Below are positions 25,307 to 33,765 of a stretch of DNA of 64,000 nucleotides, piece after piece (positions within the stretch are counted from its first letter, which is position 1; each line of letters opens with the position of its first letter). Under the pieces are notes generated by a model. It worked only from the letters and a program-made list of their open reading frames with translations. It was not told the origin of the DNA and ran no database searches. This DNA is from Gammaproteobacteria bacterium. GTDB lineage: Bacteria; Pseudomonadota; Gammaproteobacteria; JABCZS01. Location: NCBI GenBank assembly GCA_013289605.1, contig JABCZS010000001.1, forward strand, positions 103,625 through 167,624, in the 5' to 3' direction. Position numbers and translations under genes: made by a program.

Positions 25307-27499
25307 ATGTTTGAATTAAATCAAGCCGTATTAAAAGGTGATCTTGAGCAAGTTAAAAAAATAATAAAAGGTGGGATGTTTTCTAATCCAGCCACGAAAG
25401 ATGAAATTAGCAATGCTTTATTAGATGCGATAGGCACAAAAAACTATTTAATTGTTTTAGCATTGGTTCAGGCAGGAGCCGATGTTAATGGTCATTTTAC
25501 AACGCCTTTACTTCTGGCCGTGAAATCGGGATATCTTGATATAGTCCAGTTACTTTGTAAGCATGGAGCCACGTTGCCATTATCTAAAGATGAGAATCAC
25601 CCTCTATGGTATGCGGTTTATCATGGGGATTTACCGATTGTAAAATATTTTATTGAAGATCAAAAGTGTCCGTTAATTGGTCAGGACATAAAAGGAGATG
25701 ATGTTTTCGCCTATGCTAGGCATAAAAATACTTATGATAGCGATGAAAAAAAACGGCTAGCCAATGAAAAAAAGCAAAACGCCATGAAAGATTATTTACA
25801 ACAACAGGCAAAGCCTATTGAAAAATCTCAACTAGCCATGGTCTCCAAGGGAGATTTAGAAGCACTTAAACAATCACTAGATACAGAGTTAAGTGAAAAC
25901 TTCCATGAGAATTCGTTATTAACGTCTGCTGTTTCCCAAGGTCAATTACCTATCGTGAAATATTTAATCCAAGATCGTAAGATAAAAACAAGATATAGCG
26001 AATATGAGATCTTAGGGCAGGCAGTAAACCATGGACAGATTGCAATCGTAAAATATTTTCTTGAAGAGCGTAAAATAGATGTTAATCAAGGGGATCATAG
26101 TAAATGTATGGTTTTACTATGGGCTATCTATCAGCGTAATTTAGTGATGATAAAATATTTGGTAGATAAGGGCGCAAGACTTGACAGACTAAATGAAACT
26201 GGCACTACAGCCTTAATCCAAGCAGCCAGTCGCAATGATTTGCCCACGATTAAATATTTAGTCATAGATCGCAAAGTAAAAGTTGACCAAACGGATGATC
26301 AGGGAAACACTGCGTTACTCACTGCAGCAAGTGGTGGTTATTTAGAAGTGATGCAATATTTGGTAGCCCAAGGTGCGGACGTCAATAAAAGTAATAGCAA
26401 AGGCTCAACAGCATTGCTGGAAGCTGCGCGGGGTGGACATGTGTTTGTGCTGAAATATTTACGCGAAGAAATAAAATGTGCGCTCGATGTGCGTGATAAA
26501 AGTAATCAAAGTGTTTTTGATTATGGAAAAAATCATCAGGCAGTCCTTTTATATTTAAATGCAGCAATAACAAATAATAATACCCATAAGGTAGATGATC
26601 TGGTTAATCCATTAGGTAAAATCTCTGTTTCCTTGACAATACCGCAGGATAAAATCATTCGAGGAGATAAGTTAGGCGAAGGTGGGTTTGGGATTGTGTA
26701 TCGCGCCAAATGGCAAGGTACAGATGTGGCGGTTAAAACCCTACATATAAATAATTTTAACCAGGATACACTGGACGATTTTAAAAATGAAGCTTCAATC
26801 ATGGCAAATTTACGTCATAAAAATATAATTATGCTATATGGAATTTGCGTGACGCAACCTTATTCCATGGTCATGGAGCTTGCAGCAAAAGGCTCTCTTT
26901 CTGATGTATTAAAGAGTAATGCAAATAGTAAAACGCCCATGGATTGGTCAGTACGCTTAAAAATTGCCGTTGGCGCTGTAAATGGCATTGCGTTTTTACA
27001 TAATCAAACGCCGAAGATGATTTTGCACCGTGATATTAAAAGTATGAATCTATTATTAGATGATACGATGAATCCAAAATGGACAGATTTTGGATTGGCG
27101 AAAGTAAAAGATACGGCAATGACTACAAGCTCTAATGCACAAGGGGGTATAGCGGGTACTCTGCCCTGGATGGCACCAGAACTATTAGATGGATCTAATA
27201 CAAATTATACTGCTGCGTGTGATGTTTATAGTTTGTCCATATTATTATGGGAAATAGCCAGTGGAATATTACCGTATGCAGGTATACCTGCTATGCAAAT
27301 ATATGCAAGTGTGGTCATGAGAGGAGAACGTCAACCCATCCCTAAAGATTGTCCAGTAAAATTTGCCAATGTAATCTCAGACGGCTGGATGCAACTAGCG
27401 GGTAAAAGAATAAAAATTCCCGAAATGCTAACCAGACTAGAAGGGCAATATAAAGAAGCAAGTACAAATATCTCAGGCTATATGAGTCTTACAACATAA
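25307..27499 (+). CDS. Ankyrin-repeat protein kinase (tyrosine-kinase-like)
   Basis: 730 residues. Residues 1-420 contain roughly ten ankyrin repeats (GSTALLEAARGGHVFVLKYL, GNTALLTAASGGYLEVMQYL). From about 450 follows a complete protein kinase: Gly loop LGEGGFGIVY near 457, Lys in VAVKT near 474, HRDIKSMN near 574, TDFGLAK near 594, and APE in WMAPELLD. Sequence style is that of eukaryotic TKL/Raf-like Ser/Thr kinases rather than bacterial Hanks kinases, and all catalytic residues are present. Start at 25307 is chosen because GGAGAG lies just upstream; in-frame starts at 25250 and 25295 have no such signal. First gene of a three-gene operon. Likely phosphorylates host or partner proteins bound by its ankyrin array (inference). 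Confidence 0.88.
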   Translation: MFELNQAVLKGDLEQVKKIIKGGMFSNPATKDEISNALLDAIGTKNYLIVLALVQAGADVNGHFTTPLLLAVKSGYLDIVQLLCKHGATLPLSKDENHPLWYAVYHGDLPIVKYFIEDQKCPLIGQDIKGDDVFAYARHKNTYDSDEKKRLANEKKQNAMKDYLQQQAKPIEKSQLAMVSKGDLEALKQSLDTELSENFHENSLLTSAVSQGQLPIVKYLIQDRKIKTRYSEYEILGQAVNHGQIAIVKYFLEERKIDVNQGDHSKCMVLLWAIYQRNLVMIKYLVDKGARLDRLNETGTTALIQAASRNDLPTIKYLVIDRKVKVDQTDDQGNTALLTAASGGYLEVMQYLVAQGADVNKSNSKGSTALLEAARGGHVFVLKYLREEIKCALDVRDKSNQSVFDYGKNHQAVLLYLNAAITNNNTHKVDDLVNPLGKISVSLTIPQDKIIRGDKLGEGGFGIVYRAKWQGTDVAVKTLHINNFNQDTLDDFKNEASIMANLRHKNIIMLYGICVTQPYSMVMELAAKGSLSDVLKSNANSKTPMDWSVRLKIAVGAVNGIAFLHNQTPKMILHRDIKSMNLLLDDTMNPKWTDFGLAKVKDTAMTTSSNAQGGIAGTLPWMAPELLDGSNTNYTAACDVYSLSILLWEIASGILPYAGIPAMQIYASVVMRGERQPIPKDCPVKFANVISDGWMQLAGKRIKIPEMLTRLEGQYKEASTNISGYMSLTT

Positions 27500-27512
27500 T
27501 TTAAGGAAGAAT

Positions 27513-29423
27513 ATGCTTCTTCATCCAACGCATCAGAAATTACAACAAGAGAACCGCAGTTTGCGTAGAGCCGCTGAATTTGCAAAATTTTTGCAAGATG
27601 TGAAGAGTATTCTCAGTGCGCTGGAAAAACCAATATGTTTTATTAGTTACGCTTGGGAAGATAATGCAACAGTTACGGGCAAAGCGGCTAATGTCATCTT
27701 GCAGGAGCGATTATCGCGATTAAAAAAAGATTTAGAAATATTAGGCGCACAGATTTTTTTAGATATTAATGATATGCATGGCCATATGCCCACAAGGATG
27801 GAAGAAAACATTGCTAAAAGTAATATTGTTTTCTTAATCGGCACGCCGCGTTTAAAGGTGAGATTGCAACAAACTCCAAAAACGAACGCCGCCTTTGAAT
27901 GGGATCATATTCAAAATAAAGTGGCGCAAGACAAGGATTGTTTATTGCCGCTCTGGTTTGAAGGAGATTTTGCCGAAGCTTTTCCGAGTGAGGTTCATAA
28001 AGACTTAGTCCGTGATATGCGCGCAACAGATGCCCATGAAATGATGTTAGCAGGACTTGCCAACCCGATGGGTATTATCCCCAATATATTTCAATTACAT
28101 AAACGCTATGCGTCAGATCCTATTATGCAGCAATACCGTATATGCTGGGAAAGACTAGAGACGGCCTTACGTTTAATTGATTTAGACAATACGCCACAAA
28201 AACCAGAAATTGATCCGCAATTACAGATTAATTTTTCTGACATTCAAATAGAAAAAACGCTCGATAATAAAGCGCATGAAGCGCTAAGTTTAGGTAAATG
28301 GAAAGGTCAGTCTGTAATAGTCAAGCGCGTACAATTAATCAGTAACGACCTAAAACAAACATTTATCCGCGAAGCTCAAATTATGGGCAGACTACGCCAT
28401 GCGAATATTCTATTACTCTATGGTGTCAGCCTAGATGTGGGATATGAATGCTTAGTCATGGAGCATTGTTCACGGGGTTCGTTAGCACAAGTTTTTCGCA
28501 AAGGACAATTACCCACTGCATTGCAAAATAAAATCTCCCTGAATGTGGCCCATGGTTTATTATATTTACATAGCCATCAAAATCATATTTTGCATCAAGA
28601 TTTAACCAGTGAGAATGTTGTGCTGGATGAACAATATCAAGCAAAACTCACAGGATTTTGTTTTGCGCACGCGCACACGAACAGTGTTGCAAAAGCTGTA
28701 AAAGGATCTCCCGCTTTAACATGGATGGCACCGGAAGTATTACGCGGTGAAACCTATACAGCAAAAGCAGATATTTATAGTTATGGCGTGGTGTTATGGG
28801 AAATTTTAACGGGAAAAGTGCCCGTTATTCCCATTAGCTTTGATAATATTCCAGACCCTTATGTTACTCTGATTCAATCCTGCATGGCTGAACAACCACT
28901 GCGACGACCCAGTGCACAAGAAATCGTTACACAATTAGAATCCATTTCGGTATCATATGAGAGTGGCACAAAAAACGTTACCTTGCCAGCGTTAGCACTT
29001 CATCAGCAACCTGACAAACGTGCAGAATTAATATTTGAACAAGCAAAAACAGCAGGACAAGCAAACAACCATCAAGAAGCTTTTGATTTATATTTAAAAG
29101 CAACAACTTTAGGACACGTGAAAGCAGAAGCGAATGTTGGCCATTATTTATTAGAAGGTATAGGTGGCACTCTCATTGACAAAAAAAGAGCATATGATTA
29201 TTTACTCAGTGCAGCAAAAAAAGATGAACCACGCGCTCAATATAATTTAGCACGGATGTTAGAAAAGGGCGATGGTGTTACAATAGATGAAATACAAGCA
29301 AAATATTGGTACACTCAAGCTTCAAACCAAACGATTGATACAAAAGTAGCAGGCCAGGCGCGTGCTAAATTACAAGGATTATTCAATAGTAATGTCGGTA
29401 TAAAAAATAAAAATGAAGGTTAA
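27513..29423 (+). CDS. TIR-like domain + pseudokinase + Sel1 repeats fusion
   Basis: 636 residues in three parts. Residues about 40-205 are TIR/SEFIR-like: CFISYAWEDN, then GAQIFLDINDM, and AAFEWDHIQ with a Glu at a place where TIR NADases have their catalytic Glu. Residues about 240-480 are a TKL-type kinase fold (WKGQSVIVKRVQ with Lys near 270; WMAPEVLRG). HRD is changed to HQD (LHQDLTSENVVLD near 360), and the DFG position reads TGF near 379, so the metal-binding Asp is missing and phosphotransfer is doubtful. The last 130 residues hold Sel1-like repeats (AEANVGHYLLEGIGG, AQYNLARMLEKGDG). 13 bp after the kinase gene; AAGGAAG before ATG. Confidence 0.85.
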   Translation: MLLHPTHQKLQQENRSLRRAAEFAKFLQDVKSILSALEKPICFISYAWEDNATVTGKAANVILQERLSRLKKDLEILGAQIFLDINDMHGHMPTRMEENIAKSNIVFLIGTPRLKVRLQQTPKTNAAFEWDHIQNKVAQDKDCLLPLWFEGDFAEAFPSEVHKDLVRDMRATDAHEMMLAGLANPMGIIPNIFQLHKRYASDPIMQQYRICWERLETALRLIDLDNTPQKPEIDPQLQINFSDIQIEKTLDNKAHEALSLGKWKGQSVIVKRVQLISNDLKQTFIREAQIMGRLRHANILLLYGVSLDVGYECLVMEHCSRGSLAQVFRKGQLPTALQNKISLNVAHGLLYLHSHQNHILHQDLTSENVVLDEQYQAKLTGFCFAHAHTNSVAKAVKGSPALTWMAPEVLRGETYTAKADIYSYGVVLWEILTGKVPVIPISFDNIPDPYVTLIQSCMAEQPLRRPSAQEIVTQLESISVSYESGTKNVTLPALALHQQPDKRAELIFEQAKTAGQANNHQEAFDLYLKATTLGHVKAEANVGHYLLEGIGGTLIDKKRAYDYLLSAAKKDEPRAQYNLARMLEKGDGVTIDEIQAKYWYTQASNQTIDTKVAGQARAKLQGLFNSNVGIKNKNEG

Positions 29424-29441
29424 TGTAAAGAATGTTGAAAA

Positions 29442-31427
29442 ATGTTAAGTCTTGATTTACATGGTATGTCTGTTAAGGACGCGATACAAGCCGTTCAGAA
29501 TACTTTTCGAATCGCAATTGAACAAGGCCATCATGACATTTATTTTGTCACAGGCTATGGTAGCCATGTCAACGCGGATGGCTCTAAGGGGGTACTTAAA
29601 AAAATATTGCCCTCCTTATTTACGCCTTTTAACGAATTAATTGTAAAGATTGATAAAGAAGTTTCAGCTTACAAAGTAACCTTAAAAAAAACACCTACCG
29701 AAAAACAAAAATTCTATGAACGGCTCTTACAAACAGATTTTTTTAAACTGGTAACAGCCAATATAGAACGCGAAGCCAGTTCAGGTAACGTAGATTCAAA
29801 GTTAGCACTCGCTACTTTTTATTTAAGTTCATATTATAAAGGCGATGATAAAATTTCAGAAGCTTTGAAAATTCTTGAAACTGAAGAAAGTAAAGGTTGT
29901 GCACAAGCGGGAGTATTGCTCGCAGAAATTCTTTTAGAAGGCACAAAAGTATCCCGTGATCCTAAAAAAGCAAAAAGAATACTTGAAAAATATGCTGACA
30001 AAAGTAAAGATGCCAAATACATGCTGGCTAAAACCATCTTGCAAGGCGAAGGTACAATTCGAGATGACCAACGCGGCAAAACTTTAATGTTAGAATTAGC
30101 CGACACAAATTATGCGCCTGCGTGTTGCAGCGTGGGGCAGAGTTACTTATCCGCTGATTACACACAAAGAAATGAAGAACTTGGCGTAGAATACCTTCAA
30201 CGTGCTGCTGTACAAGACTATCATTACGCCTTTGTAGATTTGGCGCGTTGTTACGGTGCAGGTCAAGGCATAAAACAAAATGCCAAATTAGCTTTGCATT
30301 ATTATGGTGAAGCAGCAAAATTTAATAATCCTTATGCGATATATCAGCTGGGCCGCTATCATATGATGGGTAAAGGCCTCCCGGTTAATAATGAAGTAGC
30401 TTTTGCCTATTTTGTAAAAGCAGCACAATTAGAAGATGGGGACGCACAAGGAATGGTGGCTGTCTTTTATTTATTAGGTTTGAGTGTTGCGCTTGATATA
30501 AATGAGGGTTTACGCTGGTTACAAAAAGCTACCGCCAAAAATCACCCAGAAGCCTGTTATTTAATGGGGTGTTTACTGCTCGAAGGCCAATTCATAAGCC
30601 CAGATGTTACACGAGGGCTTCTTTACTTAAGAGTTGCAGCTAAAGATAAACACCCTTTGGCCATGTTTTCCTTAGCAGTCACTCTTTTATCCAAAGAACA
30701 TACGCCGGAAGAAAAAAAGCAAGCTTTTGCTTTACTAAAAACATCCTGTAGGTTAGATCCGAGTTTGGACCCTACGGGTGTCATGAAAAAACTTGTTACA
30801 AAAAACTATTATATGGCTGGATTATTTTTTGAAGCACCCAAGTTGATCGCTTCAGAAACTGGTGAAACGGATCTTTTCCCTGTGGGATTACTATCGCTTG
30901 CTATGGAATACATTAGACAAAACAATATCTCTTTAGGCTTATTGCTCGCTACCCATGCTGCTGAATTAGATCATACCGATTCACAGTGGTTTCTAGCTCG
31001 AATTTATCTTTTTGAAAAATCTCATGACGTGCCTCCAGATGAGAAAAAAGGTTTTAATTATCTGCAAAAATTGGTCGCAAAAAAAGAGCCTGAAGCCATT
31101 TATATTCTAGCCATTGCTTACGCTCAAGGCCTGTATGGCTTAACAAAAGATAATCAACAAGCGATGTATTTAATGATCCAAGCAGCACAAAAACTCTGGC
31201 CAGCAGCAATACAGTTTTTGCATGTGTTTCATCAAGATAGTTTGAAGAAAGAAGAAAGTCTATCTAAAATTGAAAAAACAAGCGTACCGGTGCCACAGAC
31301 GCAACCCCATATCTCTAATGAATCAAATGCAACTGGAATGCCTTTCTTAAGCAAATATCAGATTGTCGCAGCAGCTGCGGGTTTAGCCAGTATTGCTTCA
31401 GCAATAATATATAAATATTATAGGTAA
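29442..31427 (+). CDS. Smr domain + Sel1 repeats + C-terminal membrane anchor
   Basis: 661 residues. The N-terminal 83 match a Smr (MutS2 C-terminal type) domain: LDLHGMSVKDAIQAV, IYFVTGYGSHVN and GSKGVLKKILP. Such domains can be nucleases on DNA or RNA. Residues about 130-600 are Sel1-like TPR-type repeats (AIYQLGRYHMMGKGLPVNN, ACYLMGCLLLEGQF). The extreme C-terminus is one membrane helix (IVAAAAGLASIASAIIY) followed by KYYR, a tail-anchor layout. Smr joined to a long Sel1 array and a tail anchor is unusual for a bacterial protein. Third gene of the operon, 18 bp after the TIR-pseudokinase gene. Confidence 0.82.
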   Translation: MLSLDLHGMSVKDAIQAVQNTFRIAIEQGHHDIYFVTGYGSHVNADGSKGVLKKILPSLFTPFNELIVKIDKEVSAYKVTLKKTPTEKQKFYERLLQTDFFKLVTANIEREASSGNVDSKLALATFYLSSYYKGDDKISEALKILETEESKGCAQAGVLLAEILLEGTKVSRDPKKAKRILEKYADKSKDAKYMLAKTILQGEGTIRDDQRGKTLMLELADTNYAPACCSVGQSYLSADYTQRNEELGVEYLQRAAVQDYHYAFVDLARCYGAGQGIKQNAKLALHYYGEAAKFNNPYAIYQLGRYHMMGKGLPVNNEVAFAYFVKAAQLEDGDAQGMVAVFYLLGLSVALDINEGLRWLQKATAKNHPEACYLMGCLLLEGQFISPDVTRGLLYLRVAAKDKHPLAMFSLAVTLLSKEHTPEEKKQAFALLKTSCRLDPSLDPTGVMKKLVTKNYYMAGLFFEAPKLIASETGETDLFPVGLLSLAMEYIRQNNISLGLLLATHAAELDHTDSQWFLARIYLFEKSHDVPPDEKKGFNYLQKLVAKKEPEAIYILAIAYAQGLYGLTKDNQQAMYLMIQAAQKLWPAAIQFLHVFHQDSLKKEESLSKIEKTSVPVPQTQPHISNESNATGMPFLSKYQIVAAAAGLASIASAIIYKYYR

Positions 31428-31460
31428 CTGGTTAATCAGCACCCTTTAAACTTTATGCGA

Positions 31461-31526
31461 ATAATGGGGGCAGGTTTGATAATTCAGTTCTTAAATGTCA
31501 ACTACCTAGCCTGCCCCCTTCGCATC
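31461..31526 (+). repeat. GGGGGCAGGTTTGA inverted-repeat element, copy 3
   Basis: GGGGGCAGGTTTGATAATTC ... TAGCCTGCCCCC with flanking ATGCGA/TTCGCAT extending the palindrome to about 31455-31527. It lies between two convergent genes (31427 and 31530) and may end both transcripts. Confidence 0.85.
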
Positions 31527-31529
31527 ATG

Positions 31530-33374
31530 CTACCTAAATAATGCACATAAAGCGCTAGTTTCTACATTTTGATTATAATTTTTCGTGCCTAGATCTTCTT
31601 GCCCTAAACATGACCAACTATTACGATTAACAGGCAGATTCTCGATAACTTTCCATTCTTCAGTTATTTTTGAATGACTTTGCACTTGGCAACCCCCGCT
31701 TAATAAATCGTAGCCCGCCTCACACTGAATGACAGATCCATTGGTATATTTAGGTTGAGTGCCACTCCATTCACTTATCTGCTCGATATTCAATAGATCT
31801 CCTTCTGCAAATTTTGTACAAATGGCAAATCCCTCTGCAACACCATTATATGTGTGTGTATCAGCATCTTCACCGGTCCTACAGTACCAGCTATTCGTTA
31901 TATAATTTGGTCTTGATGCTGTTACTTTCCATGGCCACTGAATCCCCGTAGTATTAGACTCGCAACCTCCACCAGTTAAGAGATATCCTGTGTCACAGCG
32001 TGCATAACAAGAACTGCCATGTTCACCTACCGATCCCGTGCATGTTTCCACCACTCTATCCTCAATATAACTATTATGTAGACAGGTGCCTTTGGCAGTG
32101 ACACCATTATAGTGCGTTCTGGTCTCTTGAGAATAATTTTCATTGGCCATACAGTAATAGGCGTTATCTATCGGTTTCATTGAGGGCAAAATCCAACGAT
32201 GCGGTTCGGGTTCATATTCTGTTTGACAACCACCGCCGATCAAGGAATAGCCTGTTGGACACGTCGCACGGATGTCATTCTTTGTTTGATAATCGCCGTC
32301 ATTTATTTCACTGACCTGTACAATACGTTCAGGACTTGGAGGCTCTGGAGGCTCAGGGATATGACAACCGGGGATTAAACCACAATATTCAAGATAAGCC
32401 GCTTCTAAAATTTCACGTTTTTGATTAATTTGTGGATCGTTAGGGAAGAAACTGGAAGTAAATAATTCAGCCATTGGGCGTAATTCAAAAGATTGAGGGA
32501 TAGGATCCTCAATATTTTCCGCCCATTCGCCTATTGAAAGACTCGTAGGCGGAGTTGATCCGATACTAATTGCATCGATTGAAGCATACAACTCCATGTA
32601 TTTCAAACGTAATTCTGTTTCTTGTCTTGTTTCTAATTCAGCAGAAGCGCCTTCTGTACGAAGGAATTCAGCTGTTAATTCAGCAGCAAGATAAATATCA
32701 AGCTCTGTAGCAACCATAGCTTCGTAATTTGCTTTGGTAAAAATAGATTCCACCGTCCATCTTGCACCAATACTCGCGCTATCGACCATATGCGTACCAT
32801 AATCATCGAAAAAAGCATAAGCTTTATCTAGCCATAAAGGATCATCTTTGGTGGTGGGGAAAGTCGCGATAACATTGGAAAAACCCTCAGTGAATTCAAC
32901 GCTATAACAGTTCCAATCTCTTACACCATGATAAGTTTGACACCAAGTCTCAGCGTGGATATTGATCATATCTAAACCAAATATCATTTCTAATTGATAT
33001 TGATATTCAGCTGAGCCAGTAAAAGCAACATCGACGAGAAAATTCCCATGATTGGTAGAAGCGTAGACTTTGCCATATAAATTTTCATAATAGTCCATTT
33101 CAAAATGCATAGTATCAAATGCATAATCCGCTTTACAGACTGTAGATGAAACGCAAGTTAAACATCGGTCATTGAGACTTTTATACATGATGTTTTGCGT
33201 CCAACCGGGATCAAAACCATCATTTAAGGGGTTGCCCTTAACCAAATCGTATCCCAAATATAAATATTCTCTTGGGCATTCAGGATCGTTTTTTATTTGA
33301 CTAGCATAGAGTGCGGGAGATATAAGAAAACTAAATAAAAACGCCGAAAAGAAAATATTAGAAAATTTTTTCAT
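31530..33374 (-). CDS. Secreted MACPF-domain protein with C-terminal Cys-rich repeats
   Basis: 614 residues with a signal peptide (MKKFSNIFFSAFLFSFLISP, cleavage near YAS). The MACPF signature (Y/W)-G-(T/S)-H-x6-G-G is seen as DDYGTHMVDSASIGAR near residue 191, with a Gly then Ala where GG is usual. MACPF proteins (perforin, complement C9, bacterial relatives) insert beta-hairpins to make membrane pores. Residues about 360-614 hold three 80-residue Cys-rich repeats with CPTGYSLIGGGCQ, CDTGYLLTGGGC and CEAGYDLLSGGC cores, each followed by W...P...WYC. These are probably disulfide-bonded, receptor-binding modules. AAGAG precedes the ATG. Transcribed alone. Confidence 0.78.
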   Translation of the reverse strand: MKKFSNIFFSAFLFSFLISPALYASQIKNDPECPREYLYLGYDLVKGNPLNDGFDPGWTQNIMYKSLNDRCLTCVSSTVCKADYAFDTMHFEMDYYENLYGKVYASTNHGNFLVDVAFTGSAEYQYQLEMIFGLDMINIHAETWCQTYHGVRDWNCYSVEFTEGFSNVIATFPTTKDDPLWLDKAYAFFDDYGTHMVDSASIGARWTVESIFTKANYEAMVATELDIYLAAELTAEFLRTEGASAELETRQETELRLKYMELYASIDAISIGSTPPTSLSIGEWAENIEDPIPQSFELRPMAELFTSSFFPNDPQINQKREILEAAYLEYCGLIPGCHIPEPPEPPSPERIVQVSEINDGDYQTKNDIRATCPTGYSLIGGGCQTEYEPEPHRWILPSMKPIDNAYYCMANENYSQETRTHYNGVTAKGTCLHNSYIEDRVVETCTGSVGEHGSSCYARCDTGYLLTGGGCESNTTGIQWPWKVTASRPNYITNSWYCRTGEDADTHTYNGVAEGFAICTKFAEGDLLNIEQISEWSGTQPKYTNGSVIQCEAGYDLLSGGCQVQSHSKITEEWKVIENLPVNRNSWSCLGQEDLGTKNYNQNVETSALCALFR

Positions 33375-33555
33375 GATGAGACTCTTGAAAGTGACGGAAG
33401 GTGCTATGTTAATAATTATCTAATATATAGTCAACCATTAAGAATCACGTTAACTTTGTACTGTATCGCTAATCAATAGTGTTTTGTGAATATGTAATTA
33501 TTTTTATGATAACGTGATAGGATACCCAGAATCAAGGAAGGCACTTTAAACTAAG

Positions 33556-33726
33556 CTGTGGTAGAAAAAAATCCAGTAGTAAATTAGCAAAAAAATTTGA
33601 TGCCTTTTTACCAGGTTCGCCGCCACCCTTCAAGAGGATGACAATCGCCCTGCCCCACTGTATATCAGCCCAGAACTGGGGAATCTTAAGCAAGCACCCT
33701 CAGGGGATCTTGTAAATTTAGCATAA
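33556..33726 (+). pseudogene. C-terminal gene remnant with frameshift
   Basis: KKSSSKLAKKFDAFLPGSPP in one frame is continued after a shift near 33643 by PAPLYISPELGNLKQAPSG and a stop at 33726. It reads as the tail of a lost gene; no family recognised. The rest of the 33375-33765 gap shows no gene. Confidence 0.4.
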
Positions 33727-33765
33727 TTCAGTTAGTATTTAAGCTTTCTAAAATGAGATCATCTT

